Below are positions 23,142-33,763 of a stretch of DNA of 64,000 bases, piece by piece. Source of the stretch: Cheiracanthium punctorium (Eukaryota > Arthropoda > Arachnida > Araneae > Cheiracanthiidae); NCBI GenBank assembly GCA_038373885.1, contig JAWZYV010013544.1, forward strand, positions 124,001 to 188,000, given 5' to 3'. The first letter of the stretch is position 1, and each line of letters begins with the position of its first letter. The position numbers and the translations under genes were made by a program. The notes below the pieces were generated by a model that ran no database searches, had not been told where the DNA came from, and was given only the letters and a program-made list of their open reading frames with translations.

Positions 23142-24500
23142 TCTCTACTTATTATAAAAGAAGGTGTCTGTGTGTGTGTGTGTCTGTCGGCAGCGTTACG
23201 GAAAAACGGCTACACCTAGAAACACCAAATTTGGTACTCGGGAAGATGTAAATATGTAGTTGTGCACCTCGAAGCGATTTTTTCAAAATTCGACCTAGAT
23301 TTTTTTAATTTTATGTTTTATGCGATTTTTGGCATTTTTTCTCACCTAATTCGTAATGACGGCGGAAATTACGCTCGCAGCGAAACGGCATTTGTATCAT
23401 CGGATAGAGGAGAAAATTTTCTTTTAAAAACAGTCTGTTCTGAATACGTAGCATGATTTACCGATTTTTAGGAATTTTTTTACTAAGCATTTTGCTTCGG
23501 CGAATTGTTTCGTAAAATAATTTTAAAACTGTCGCATCTTAAATTCTATCCGTCATAACTTTTTGATATTTTGACAAATCGTGAAACATTCTTTTCTCCC
23601 TCTTTTAAAATAAAAACGAAAAAATTATGTAAATTAGATGATTTTTTATGAATTTTAATGCAGCCTAATGTTTAGAATTTAATAGCATCAACGCGATCTT
23701 ACGCCATTCATTACATTGCGATCACGGCACGAGAATTTATGTTCGGTTGTTGCCACAGAAAGGATTAGAAAAAAGGGTTTTCGCAACCAATCGAGTTTTT
23801 AAATGGGATATCGGAATTTCAATTCGCAAGTGAGGATCTATGACGTCAAATGCTTTAAGATACGTAAAAATTACGCCAAATTATAACTCATTTATTCCAG
23901 CTCTATTTTCAACACCAACAGAGGAGATTACTTGAACTTTTTTAAAAATGAAATTCTGTTTTGTCTCATGCAGATATGATTTCAGTAGTAAAATATTCGC
24001 TTATTCTCGTATGAAGAGCGGGTGCGCAGTTATCTTAAAAACATCTCTTGAAAATAGCATAAATGAATTCAGAAGACCTCAAAACGTGTAAATACACCAA
24101 AATCTAGAAATCGAATTTTTTCATGATTACAATACTTTCCTTATATGGTACATGTTCGGAAAGAAATAAATGGTTGTCCATTCCATGTAGTGTCTTAGGT
24201 ATTTAATGCTACAACTTGAGCCTATAAAACAGTATGATGTAGAAATAAGACATTTTGAAAGCCAGGAGTTCTCTGCAAACCATTAAGCTTTCCTCTTTTT
24301 TGATAGTGAATGACACTGACGTAGTTTTTTTGAGTCATTATACTGCAATGATGCCAGGTTAATACTCGTGACGCAAACTTACATCAAGAGTCAAATAATT
24401 TTGCTCTTTTTCTTTAAATTCCACATCACGAAGAAATTCGAATTACACATGTAAGGAAAATTTTCGTTTCCTATCGTGCGAAGAACGGGCACGCAGCTAG
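23142..24500 (+). mobile_element. Helitron-like non-autonomous element H1 (1359 bp)
   Basis: The 5' end is A|TCTCTACTTATTATAAAAG. The 3' end is a hairpin CGTGC..GCACG (24475-24493) followed by CAGCTAG|T. This fits the Helitron rules of a 5' TC, a 3' hairpin before CTRR, and insertion between A and T with no target duplication. A second CGGGTGCGCAG end-like motif lies at about 24020. Inside are a GT microsatellite (23169-23185) and no Rep/helicase sequence. The last ~350 bp match the copies ending at 37199 (plus) and 39107 (minus). Confidence 0.7.
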
Positions 24501-24614
24501 TTATCTATAAGCCACTCACAGGAGAAGAGACTTAGACACACTTTAAAACGTATACAAAAAACTGTTAGCTTTTTAAAAACTATTTTTAGCTTTTGTGCAA
24601 ACAATATGATTATA

Positions 24615-24697
24615 CCTGCCAACTTCAGCGATTTTGTCGGAAGATTGGCCATCACTAAGTTTTATTTAGTAAACTTAACCTTTAGATATATGTAAAT
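24615..24697 (+). mobile_element. Hairpin MITE family 1, left arm only
   Basis: CTGCCAACTTCAGCGATTTT then GTCGGAAGATTGGCCATCAC is a decayed family 1 left arm. The hAT MITE at 24698 interrupts the sequence right after it. Confidence 0.6.
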
Positions 24698-24878
24698 CAG
24701 TGGCGGATTAATGCAAGCTTGTCGGGGGGGGGCGGTTAGTTTGTCGGTTGGAGTGGTTAGTTAGAAGATTGACATATATATTCATTTTATGGCAGTAAAA
24801 TATGATCTTTTACATTCATTTCTTTTTACTCGGGGTGGGGGCGGTAGCCCCCTCCGAGCCCCCTTTAATCCGCCCTTG
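24698..24878. mobile_element. hAT-type MITE (181 bp)
   Basis: Ends CAGTGGCGGATTAATG and, reversed, CAAGGGCGGATTAAAG. Flanks ATGTAAAT and ATATAAAT match at 7 of 8. The inside has G-rich and C-rich blocks next to both ends. Confidence 0.8.
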
Positions 24879-25529
24879 ATATAAATTCTTATTTTTTAAG
24901 AGCTTTTCTGTAGAGAGAATTAAGTTTAATAATAACATGTAAAAGCGATCACTAGAGAACTAAATTAATATAAAAATTAAGAGAGCTGTTGGCGATTATG
25001 TTATAAGCAAGGCGGGTACATGGCCTTTAAAAGTATCGTACATGTATTTAAAATTCCACAGAGGATTAATTCGTCTTTGGTTTCAAGAAAAAATCAAAGA
25101 TCCAAATAAATTAAAATAGCTTAACTCAATCATTTCAAAAACCCGCATAAGTGATAAATTTTCCAAAACAGTCATATAGATAATTCAGCCAAAATTTTTA
25201 AATCTACTTTTTATTTAAGTACTAACCTTCCGGTAAGCGTGCGTTTTCTTGTGTTTTACTCATCATACAATCTCGACTATGCCATACATAAGCTCACCAC
25301 GTTTTGTAAACGGTAATACATAATTTAGAATAATTACTCTACGAGCTTTTGTGGTGTGTGTTAGTATCATACCACAATGTAGCGATATTCTTCAATTAAT
25401 AAGCATAACGGAAGACTTATTAAGGCGTCCTGCGTATGCTACGTTGATGAAATCCGAAGCCGTACTCTATGTCATTGTAAACAGTGCAGGATTCCTTCAC
25501 ATCAACCAGAATACATAACAACCACCTCT
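24879..25529. other. Unassigned stretch
   Basis: No repeat terminus or coding sequence was recognised. Confidence 0.35.
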
Positions 25530-25672
25530 TTCGACATCATTGGAAGATTTTTCACCAGAATTTCGAAACAGTTTTATTGCACATTAAACATTTGACTTAT
25601 TTACGTTAAACTGTAATTGGATATAAGTAGCAAAAAAATCTATTGATGAAATCGGACGAGTTGTCAGATAAG
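25530..25672. mobile_element. Hairpin MITE family 1, decayed copy
   Basis: GGAAGATTTTTCACCAGAAT and GAAACAGTTTTATTGCACAT match the left half, and ATCGGACGAGTTGTCAGATA the right arm, of family 1. Confidence 0.6.
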
Positions 25673-25679
25673 CAGAATA

Positions 25680-26438
25680 CAGTGACCGCTTACTTAAGCG
25701 CCACTCGGTTATACGCTAACTCTCTTATAAAAGCGAATTTTGGAAGGTGCCGCCACGAGGAGTAGGCAAATAATGATATAGGTCTCACTTATAAGCATCA
25801 GTTTGAATTGTCTCTGCAGTTATACAAGAAAATAAACAGCGCAATTCACAAATCCTGTTACACAAACGCATTTTTCTCCGTTTTCCTGGAAGACACACGG
25901 TGTTTAAAAAACGCAAATGTTGGGAATATTGATAAAAAATATAGTAATATCAGGTAAACTAAGACATTGAAACAGATTATGATGAGTTACGGGTAAATAT
26001 TAAAAATAAGATGATTATGATGCAAAAGATCTTTCTGCCCCATCTTATGCTACTGCTTTAGAAAAATTAAGATTGTAAGTATTGTAAAGTTACGACTTAA
26101 CTTCAAATACAATAAACAGAAATAAACTATGGTATTGATGACATTTTGGTATAAGAATGTTAGTACAATTAAAGTTTTCGCTCATGTAAAATGAAACTAT
26201 ACATTCATTCTATTTTTGAATTAAGAGTTAACCTAAATTGTATAGTTGAATATTTTAAAATGTAACGTTACATTTTTAACTGAAAAAATATTATTAAGCA
26301 TATTGTTTTTTCAAATGTTCTGCCTCTTATAGTTAAGATGAAGAGTTATAAATTAAGACCGTTTCAGTTATACCCGGCTCTCATTTACACGCGATTTTAA
26401 GTCGGTCCCTCATAACGTGTATAAGGGAGAGATCACTG
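25680..26438. mobile_element. Possible pogo/Tigger-type MITE (759 bp, TA target)
   Basis: TA|CAGTGACCGCTTACTTAAG on the left and, reversed, TA|CAGTGATCTCTCCCTTATA on the right suggest inverted ends with a TA duplication (25678-25679 and 26439-26440). Subterminal GTTATAC motifs recur on both sides. The ends match imperfectly and no transposase is inside. Confidence 0.5.
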
Positions 26439-26653
26439 TACTTTGAAAAGCGTACTTAAGGATTCTTAAAATAACGCTTTGATTGTTCATATATACATAT
26501 TACCACTTTTTACTTTCTACAACAACTTAGAATTATATCGATATCACTAATAGGATTCTCATTAACAGTACCTAAGAATTATAGAATTTTTTTCTTTTAA
26601 ATTAAACATAAAATTCTGGTAAGATTTAATTATCATGCTCGCTTTATTAAATC

Positions 26654-26815
26654 CAGAGCTGCCAAGTCTCCGGCTTTTTTCGGAAGATTTCCCACCACTA
26701 ATTTTTACTTGCAAATTTATGCGTAAAATAAGTCCAAATATTTAATGTAAAATAAAACTGTCTAAAAATTGTGGTGGGAAATCTTCCGGAAAAAGCCGGA
26801 GACTTGGCAGCTCTG
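26654..26815. mobile_element. Hairpin MITE family 1, copy 3 (162 bp, 6-bp target duplication)
   Basis: Ends CAGAGCTGCCAAGTCTCCGG on both sides after reversing. TAAATC flanks it exactly (26648-26653 and 26816-26821). The arms match closely for about 60 bp, including GGAAGATTTCCCACCAC, so this is a young copy. Confidence 0.93.
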
Positions 26816-26821
26816 TAAATC

Positions 26822-27774
26822 TTACTGGAAAATCACAGTAAAATAAAATTGTAATCACAGTAATGAACTTCGCAATCCATCACTATGCATGCATTAAATC
26901 CAAAACAACTCCCTGGATCTCCATGCATTTGTGTGCTATGCAATTTTTATTGACTCCTGACTTAGCTAGTTTTCGAAATGACAGATTCAGATTTAAATGT
27001 AGCACTTGTTCGCCCACCCCTACATTCAAACAGACACAAATGATTGGAGAAAAGCGCCAGAAACCTTCTTATTCCATTGATTCTTATACATTACTCACGA
27101 GGAACTGTCGAAAAATCTTATTTCAAAAATACCACATCTATAATTGTAAGCTGTATCAGATTTAGTAATTAGAAGATCGTTTTATGAAGGCTTTTAGGCT
27201 TAGAAGTTAAGGAAGAGTGAAGAAAATTAAGCCGCAGAGAGGCACGCGTACCATGTAACGCAAGATTCTGTAACTTTCGTTTTTGACGGGATAATCTCCT
27301 CTCAGTGGAATTTACTTCGTGCATGATCTTTTTAACCAAAGAAGCTTCATTTTCCGGTGCAATTATTTTTTATATCCGTAGTGCATTTTTTGCGGAAATT
27401 AAGAAAAAAAAAGTCGCTTCTTCATTATGATTTTAGTAACTTATATTTTCACCTCATTTTCAAAACGCTTAAAAAGTAACCAAAGGTGCATTTTCTTGAA
27501 GTACTTTAACACGTGTTCTTCATTAATTGAACGTGCATTCGTATTGCTAATTATTGGTGGCAGGGAGAAAAGTAAAAGGTTGAAAAGATTACGATTTGTT
27601 CGTGGAAAGAAATTAGGGATTTATGTCTTCAAATTAATGAATTTCGTACAATTTATAGGGTTGCGTTGTGAAGAGCGAAAATTTAAATGAAACCAAACAT
27701 TTTAAAATAATAAATTTCCCCTCCCCCTCTCCTCCCGAAGATTAAAATGATAACTACCGAAAAAGATTCATGCA
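26822..27774. other. Unassigned stretch
   Basis: Frames of 100 and 87 codons at 26863 and 27427 show no recognised domain and are AT-rich. No repeat ends were seen. Confidence 0.4.
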
Positions 27775-27862
27775 GAAATAAAATTATAAAATCTTGTTGA
27801 TAAAATTATAAAATCTTGTTAAAATTATAAAATCTTTTAATAAAACTTGTTAAAAACTTAAA
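27775..27862 (+). repeat. AT-rich tandem repeat
   Basis: AAAATTATAAAATCTTGTT is repeated about three to four times with spacer variation. Confidence 0.8.
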
Positions 27863-28075
27863 AAAAAGGGGTTTTTTCAAAGCCATAAAAATATAAATAA
27901 AATTTATTTTCTAAGTGATTTTCTCTGGGAAAAGTGAAAATTACGAACATCAATAGCAGCTGAATTGATGCAATGGAATCTGAATATAATCTTAATATTC
28001 TACTCAAAGAAATCAATATCTAACCTTTTCACACAGACTCAATTAAACAATAACAAGAAAACAGCATCTCCTTAC

Positions 28076-28500
28076 CTTTAATCATTTAAGCATTACAGGT
28101 TCTTCTCTATACTCCCATGAAAACGACACCAAATGAATCCCCCGTGTCACATCCAAAAAACCACTTGGGGTTCGAAATCTGGGCTACCAATTGGAACAGA
28201 AAAATGATGAAGAAAACTCAATTAACCCGACTGGGTCCACTTAATTACGATCCAATAATTGAAGATCGAAATCTGGAGAAATTTTTAATTTCTTTTTCGC
28301 GCGCTCTTTTGTTATCGCCTTCCCCCATCGGTATCGCATATGAGGCTGGACACAGAAATGTGTTTTCTCGCGAGACCCCCTTTTTTTTTCTTTCTTCTCC
28401 GAGACCAAGGCTGGCTGGTTTCAGATCTCGGTCACACTCGGCTGGTGAGAGCCAATGGAAGGGGCGAGATTTCCGATGTGGATCTTTTTTGGGGAGTAAC
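28076..28500 (-). promoter_or_regulatory. CpG-enriched block; possible minus-strand promoter/first exon
   Basis: CpG dinucleotides cluster between about 28295 and 28505 against an AT-rich, CpG-poor background. Read on the minus strand, the block runs toward a donor-like AAAG|GTAAGGAG at about 28070-28078. This suggests a non-coding first exon of a host gene transcribed leftwards. Open frames on both strands (plus 28117-28554, minus 28245-28544) overlap here and match no protein I recognise. It could equally be a decayed repeat. Confidence 0.22.
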
Positions 28501-28924
28501 ATAACGGAGATGATGAAGAAGTGTGTATGTTTATTTGGGTGCATGAGGGCCTAGTCTTTTATATTTTACTACTGTTATTTTTTTTTAAACCGAGGTGAAG
28601 GGTTAATTTCGTCGGGTGAACTATGCGGGGTAAATAGAGAGCAATGTGGTGAAGAGGTACGAAGCTACAGGCATCGCAGGACTTTAGGGTACAGGTTAAA
28701 ATAACCAGTGGTGATAAACATTCTAAAAAATGAATACTGAATTTTTACAAGCAGTGCTATGGACTTTCATGAACATACCCACATTAGCTAAGCAATTTTC
28801 GGGTATGATGGGGGGGGGGGGGGATGCTAAAGCAAAAATGGTTAAAGAAGCAGCTTCGGCTGAGAAATTTTTCTGAGTGCCATGCTTTTTATTTCTAGAC
28901 GCTTCACTGCTAACTTATAGGAAG

Positions 28925-28990
28925 AGTCTCCAATTTTTACGGAATATAAACACCCACTTTTTTCTAAAAATATACATATATATAATTTTT
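28925..28990 (+). mobile_element. Family 2 tip
   Basis: GAGTCTCCAATTTTTACGGA then ATATAAACACCCACTTTTTTCT fits the family 2 terminal pattern. Confidence 0.5.
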
Positions 28991-29304
28991 CAAAGTACCG
29001 CTGTTTACAGCGACAGTGGGAAAAGTTCTAGATTTAGTTGTATAGTGACAGGAAAATTGCTGCTTAAACAAAATAATTGAATGTATTACGCAACGGTTGG
29101 AGATTCGGCTTACAATTTGACTGTTATAGGCAGGATGAAGTTAGCGAATGTGAATGGTTATCTTGTGAATGTTTTTAGTCTGTAATGTAAAAACATTCTG
29201 TAAAAAGCGTTTCAAAAACCACATGTGTTCTTAAAGGAACAGCCTTAATACCCAGACTGCATAGAAGTTATGTTTACGGCAAGTTCAGGAGAAAAATCGT
29301 TACT

Positions 29305-29464
29305 AAATTAGACAAAACTACTTTATTGATGCAGTGGTTATAGATAGTTCACACTCGCTCTCTGTGCAAGTTTCGGAGGAAACCAAGGTAAACTCCGAAT
29401 GGTTAGGTCGGCGGACGTGACCTGGTTTTGAACCAGGCATCTCCCAGTTCAGAGCGCTATGAGC
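29305..29464 (-). mobile_element. tRNA-derived SINE family 2 (main part, split)
   Basis: On the minus strand GCGCTCTGAACTGGGAGATG leads into a B-box GGTTCAAAACCAGG. The body follows (GTCCGCCGACCTAACCATTC, GGTTTCCTCCGAAAC). The 5' part of the tRNA-like head lies beyond the MITE at 29465-29895, in 29896-29930. The same SINE is at 36586-36800. Confidence 0.8.
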
Positions 29465-29895
29465 CAACACCCCCTAAATATAGAAAACCTTAAAACTGCT
29501 ACGTCACCAAGCTTTGACGTCATCATTTGGCCTACATTTAAAAGTTTGATTATGAAAAAATAAAGCTATTAAAAATTTCTGGTGAATTTATCCATGATTG
29601 GCAATATTTTAATAATTTAAGATAAAAAATATAATTTTACGACAAATGGCAGTTTTTAACCATAACTAATTAGATAATGTGATAAGGAAATAGATCATAC
29701 TGAATAATTTTGTATGAGAAAGATATTTTAATTTTAATGTTTAATATAAGATATTTCTCATATTTTGTAGTATTTACCAGAAATTTTTAATAGTTTCATT
29801 TTGTGAAAATGAAAAATTTTAAATGTAGGCCAAATGATGACGTCAAAGGTTGGTGACGTAGGAGTTGTAAGGCTTTCTATATCTAGGAGGCGATG
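29465..29895. mobile_element. MITE family 3, copy B (431 bp, 7-bp target duplication)
   Basis: TATGAGC flanks it exactly (29458-29464 and 29896-29902). Ends CAACACCCCCTAAATATAG and, reversed, CATCGCCTCCTAGATATAG. TGACGTCA sits at 29515-29522 and 29838-29845, each 50 bp from its end. The inverted arms are about 105 bp. It is inserted in the tRNA-like head of a SINE. Confidence 0.93.
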
Positions 29896-29930
29896 TATGA
29901 GCTCGAACACAGGTGGGGCTAGGGGTTGCG
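29896..29930 (-). mobile_element. 5' head remnant of the split SINE family 2
   Basis: The minus strand reads CTAGCCCCACCTGTGTTCGA then GCTCATA. This lines up with GTCCGACCAGTGCCCGAGCG then CATA at the start of the copy at 36586. It joins to the rest of the SINE across the family 3 insertion. Confidence 0.65.
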
Positions 29931-31424
29931 AAATCTTGACGTATTTGGATGATTTCAAGTAGCACATTGCATTCTTGAGCCTATTTATTGCTTTGAAATT
30001 TATTGATTCCTTTGACTCCTGGAAATACTTTATTTCCTATAATTTGTGATGCTTCATCTAAAAGGAAAAATCGGGCTCTCCGAACTATCACAGAGATTGA
30101 TGTTTTCAACTCTAACCGTGAAAGTTAGGAAGTAGAAAAGGTGCTTGAGTCGTATGGAACATTTTAACTCTTCAGTAAAAAAAAGAGATGGGTAGTTTGA
30201 AAAACACTGGTCACACCTCCCTTAACCGGACAATACTCACCCAATCCTAATCATTTGACATTTGAGGAAGCTATTATTAGGAATGTATAACTATATTACC
30301 GTAAAACCATATCTGCCTATCTGCCAAATGTTAGGCGTACCGCGGAAGAATTTTTACAACAACGCTTGGAGTTGTTATTACCCTTTGGATTTACTTTAAT
30401 ATGGAAATACAGAAAAAATAACGGTGGTAATCTTTAATAATAATAAAAATAATAATGGAAACGTAAAAATTGACAGCCAAACGGAAGCGTTATTTTGTAC
30501 TTATACTGGCAAAAATGATATTTGTATCAACTGTTACATTCACAGCATCAACCTTTTTATACACGACTGTGTCATTACATGGCACATCCGTGTCCTTAAA
30601 GTTCATTTAGTAGAATTTTTATATGTGTATTTGCAAAAGGCATACAAGCATAAAATTACGAATATCGTGCATTGGAATTCATTTCAGAGGAAATTTCGTA
30701 TTTTATTGTGCATAAAATTGCTAATGCCGATTTTCTGTGCATATATGTGTCATGTTTCTTTTATTTTTCTTTCATTTCCCCCCTCCTTGTACCCAAGATA
30801 TTTTTCAGGCTGATAAACTTAAAATAAAGAACTTATTGACCTAGTGAAGCAAGGCTCTTAGAGTCTATAGAAGCGGCGTTGGCATGAATGTTTGACGACA
30901 AATTTCGTTTTCTTGATCCTATCGCCATGAAATTTGGCAGGTAAGTAGCTGATGAGAATAGAATTATTAAGTTCGAATGTGAGAAGTATCGGTTGGGTAA
31001 TTATGGTTTTAAAAAAGAAAAAAAAATCAGATCCTTACTTTCAAGTATTGCTTATTTAAATAATATTTTTAGCGTGTTAATTTTAGACATAGATTTTTGT
31101 ATACCATAAATAACTTTTTAAGGGTTGCCTGATAGCAGCAAATGTCGAACGTCTGTAAAGTTGTCCATTTTTAGCGATTTATCGCTTAAGTTTGACGCCA
31201 AAAATGTATGTCCCGAAAACTGAACTCAGCTTCTCGATGTCTTCAATATTTTTCAGTAAATTGTTCAATACTACTTTTTATTTAATGAGAAAACTAATAA
31301 GAGTCTATGAAGGTGTCTTTTTTAGTGTACATAAAGATGAAGTAAAATAAATTAATATATGCCTCACTGTTAAAAAGTTTTAGTAAACATTTTTAATGTA
31401 GTTTCAATTCAAAACAAATGTTTT
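29931..31424. other. Unassigned stretch
   Basis: The 129-codon frame at 30424-30813 has no recognised motif. Its start lies in an AAT-rich run (30435-30460). No terminal repeats were identified. Confidence 0.4.
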
Positions 31425-31655
31425 ATGGAACAAGGAAAACAAACTTTGACGACTCTTATTTTATAATACATTTAGCAACATAATGGAACAAGATAAATAG
31501 TGCTGACACATGGATTATGGTGCACTTTCCAATATAATGAAGCAAGGAATAGAAATAGGGCCGACGCATGGATATTATGACGTAGTTACGAACATAGTGA
31601 AACAAAAGACAAAAAAAGGCCGACACATGAATCATAATGCGCATGCGCTTTCAAT
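31425..31655 (+). repeat. Tandem repeat, ~60 bp unit, four decayed copies
   Basis: Units read ATNNTGAANCAAGNNA..AAANAGNGCCGACNCATGGAT..TATG. They are visible from about 31425, 31480, 31537 and 31597. The unit carries GCCGACACATG-like cores. Confidence 0.7.
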
Positions 31656-31699
31656 CTATATCACTTTATTGCTTGTGAGGGCTATATAGGCTTGAAAGT

Positions 31700-31737
31700 G
31701 ATTATACAATTAAATAAAAATAAATAAATAAATAAAG
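31700..31737. repeat. AAAT microsatellite
   Basis: AATAAATAAATAAATAAA in an A-rich context, perhaps a retroposon tail without a recognisable body. Confidence 0.75.
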
Positions 31738-31830
31738 CCCCGCAGACGAAAATCGAAGAGAGAAGACTGAGCGATCTTGTAGGTGAATAGGTTATTTTGT
31801 GTCTTTTGTTGCATCGCGTTGTCAAAAACA

Positions 31831-31995
31831 TAGCTGCCAATTAGCACGTTTTTTTTTTTTTTTTGGAAGATTAGCCACCACAATTTTTTAGAAACACAAT
31901 GAGATTAAAATAAATTCAATTTTTCTGCATTCAAAACTGTCTTTGAAAAATTATAATGGATAATTTTACAACCCGTGCTATTCCTCAGCTCTACA
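31831..31995. mobile_element. Hairpin MITE family 1, decayed copy
   Basis: CATAGCTGCCAATTAGCACG, a T-run, then GGAAGATTAGCCACCAC match the left arm. The right arm is barely recognisable (CCTCAGCTCTAC). Confidence 0.6.
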
Positions 31996-32089
31996 AAACT
32001 AAAGACTGGTAAACTTAGCCACCACCCTCAAAAATTTATGCTTTCCACTTTCAGTGGGCGGTTCCTTGGCCCGCTTCATAAGTGCCATG

Positions 32090-32145
32090 TATTACGGAGT
32101 ATAGCCAACCACTTCTTGTGAAAGGCAATTTTCTACTTAAAATGT
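32090..32145 (+). mobile_element. Family 2 tip
   Basis: AGTGCCATGTATTACGGAGT then ATAGCCAACCACTTCTTGTG matches the family 2 terminal pattern. Confidence 0.6.
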
Positions 32146-32191
32146 AGCAATACTTTGTAGTTAAATGTGCAGTTTGGTTTAGAGATGGCCA

Positions 32192-32662
32192 ATGATTCGA
32201 TGAGTCGAATCAGTGATTCGAATCTTGGTACTGAGTGGCTCAGTCTTTACACTCACTCTCTACTGATTCGAATCTCAAGCCCTCATGGGAAATACATTCC
32301 AAGTGCGAAGGGAAGAAAAACTTATTTTCCCTTTGCCGTTCCCAGAGATTTTCCCTTACTCTTTCAACTCTTTTCGACTCTTTACGACTCTGAGTCGATA
32401 GATGATTTGAAACAGTAAATGAGTGGGTGTGAGTGAGTTGGTCACTGAGTTGGTGCAGCAACGAATCTTTACTGATTCAGTGTTTCGGTGATTGTATACT
32501 ATCGTTGAGATTCGTTAGTTTTTCGAATCTTCTATCGACTCAGAGTCGAAAGGAGCCGAAAAGAGTTGAAAGGATGTTTCATTTAATTGGAGGGGTTTTT
32601 TCGAATCTTCTATCGACTCAGAGTCGACGAAAAGAGTTGAAAGGATGTTTCATTTAATTGAA
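32192..32662. repeat. Subterminal palindromic repeats of hAT-like element 2, left side
   Basis: GATTCGAATC and CGACTCAGAGTCG-type palindromes recur. A 70-bp direct repeat is also present (TTCGAATCTTCTATCGACTC at about 32521 and 32599, each followed by AAGGATGTTTCATTTAATTG). In hAT elements such subterminal motifs bind the transposase BED fingers; here that is inferred. Confidence 0.75.
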
Positions 32663-32943
32663 GTTTTTTTTTCGAATCTTTGGTGTTTCATTTCTTGGTT
32701 GGTGGTCGGATTTAAAGTTTTATCTGTCTGTGGGTGTGGAGTGGGTCGAACATCGTTTGCTTTTGGCGGGGGGCATAGGCGTTACTTCCTAAGGGCAAGA
32801 GGGGTCAATCTCCCACCCGAAAAAAAAATTAAGAAAATCCCTCCTTCCAACTTGTCTGGCTGATTTAATATTTGTTTAAAATTTAATGAAACATCCCTTT
32901 TCTACTTTTAACTTCAATATATGTCCCCCTGCCCCCACCCTCA

Positions 32944-32967
32944 AAAAAAAAAAAAAAAAAAAAAAAA
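32944..32967. repeat. Poly-A tract
   Basis: A run of more than 20 A follows CCCACCCTCA within hAT-like element 2. No retroposon body is recognised. Confidence 0.8.
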
Positions 32968-33224
32968 CGGAACGTTAAGTTTACATGGTGGCGGATTTTC
33001 ATGTGAAGGGAAATAGAATGAAATAAAGTTAGGATTGTGCTTGTCACTTTTAATGAAGGATACAGGGGCGGTATTAAGCGCTCTCACAAAAGGACTTTGT
33101 AGTAAGCAAAATAACATTTCGCTTTATTGCAGCAGATTTCGTTTTTTTTTTTTTTTTACCTTGTTTTTCGTTTAAGGGGAATGATTTTATTTTCTTTCGT
33201 AATTCAGAGAAATACAAAATAGGG

Positions 33225-33300
33225 TCTAAAGCAGTGGCGTAGTTAGTGTTATTGACAGTGGCGTAGCCAGGATTTTATTTCGGGGTGGGCTGGGTATCAA
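33225..33300 (+). mobile_element. Two adjacent CAGTGGCGTAG tips
   Basis: CAGTGGCGTAGTTAG at about 33232 and CAGTGGCGTAGCCAGG at about 33257 lie only about 25 bp apart. This suggests one hAT MITE inserted beside or into another and then lost its body. Confidence 0.5.
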
Positions 33301-33381
33301 ATTTAAAGATAAAGTTCAATTGTAAGCTAAGTAAAGGGTCCCATTTTTTTGGGGGGGTGCAGCAGCCCCTCAGTAGGACTG

Positions 33382-33470
33382 GGCCAAAAATCGACATATC
33401 GGTTTTATTTCAACATCAAATATCCGATATTCCCATTTTCATTTCAGTGAAATCTCGAATTCGATAAAGG
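33382..33470 (+). mobile_element. TAGGACTGGGCC-type hAT tip with ATATCGG motifs
   Basis: TAGGACTGGGCCAAAAATCG then ACATATCGG and AATATCCGATATT. A hAT-style tip with its own palindromic motif; no partner end was found. Confidence 0.45.
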
Positions 33471-33488
33471 GCAAAAATACAGGCCGGC

Positions 33489-33654
33489 CTGGGGCGTAGC
33501 CAGAAATTTTTTATGGGGGGGTTTATGACTACTGCAACTCATATATATGTATACGTGTGTATGATAATGTAGTGAAGAATATACATTTTGTATGGCAAAA
33601 AATTCCTCATGGGGGGTTATGACCCCCCTAACCCCCCCCTTGGCTACGCCTCTG
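33489..33654. mobile_element. hAT-type MITE nested in hAT-like element 2 (166 bp)
   Basis: AGGCCGGC flanks it exactly on both sides (33481-33488 and 33655-33662), a clean 8-bp target duplication. Ends CTGGGGCGTAGCCAG and, reversed, CAGAGGCGTAGCCAAG. The body closely matches 56252-56420, including TATATATGTATACGTGTG and GAATATACATTTTGTATG. Confidence 0.92.
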
Positions 33655-33763
33655 AGGCCGGCGATAAGAAAATCCTGAGATCAATACCAGCTTGTGATGC
33701 TTTTGCTACTGCTTTCTCTCGGAAAGCTTCTTCTTCTCTCATCGCAGAAAAAACAGCTCCATG

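Noticed and set aside
31456..31644. 62-codon minus-strand frame with repeated HVSA motifs
   Set aside because: It is a translation of the ~60-bp tandem repeat.
32167..32863. Chain of plus-strand frames with repeated SNLLSTQSR
   Set aside because: Translation of the CGACTCAGAGTCG repeat of hAT-like element 2.
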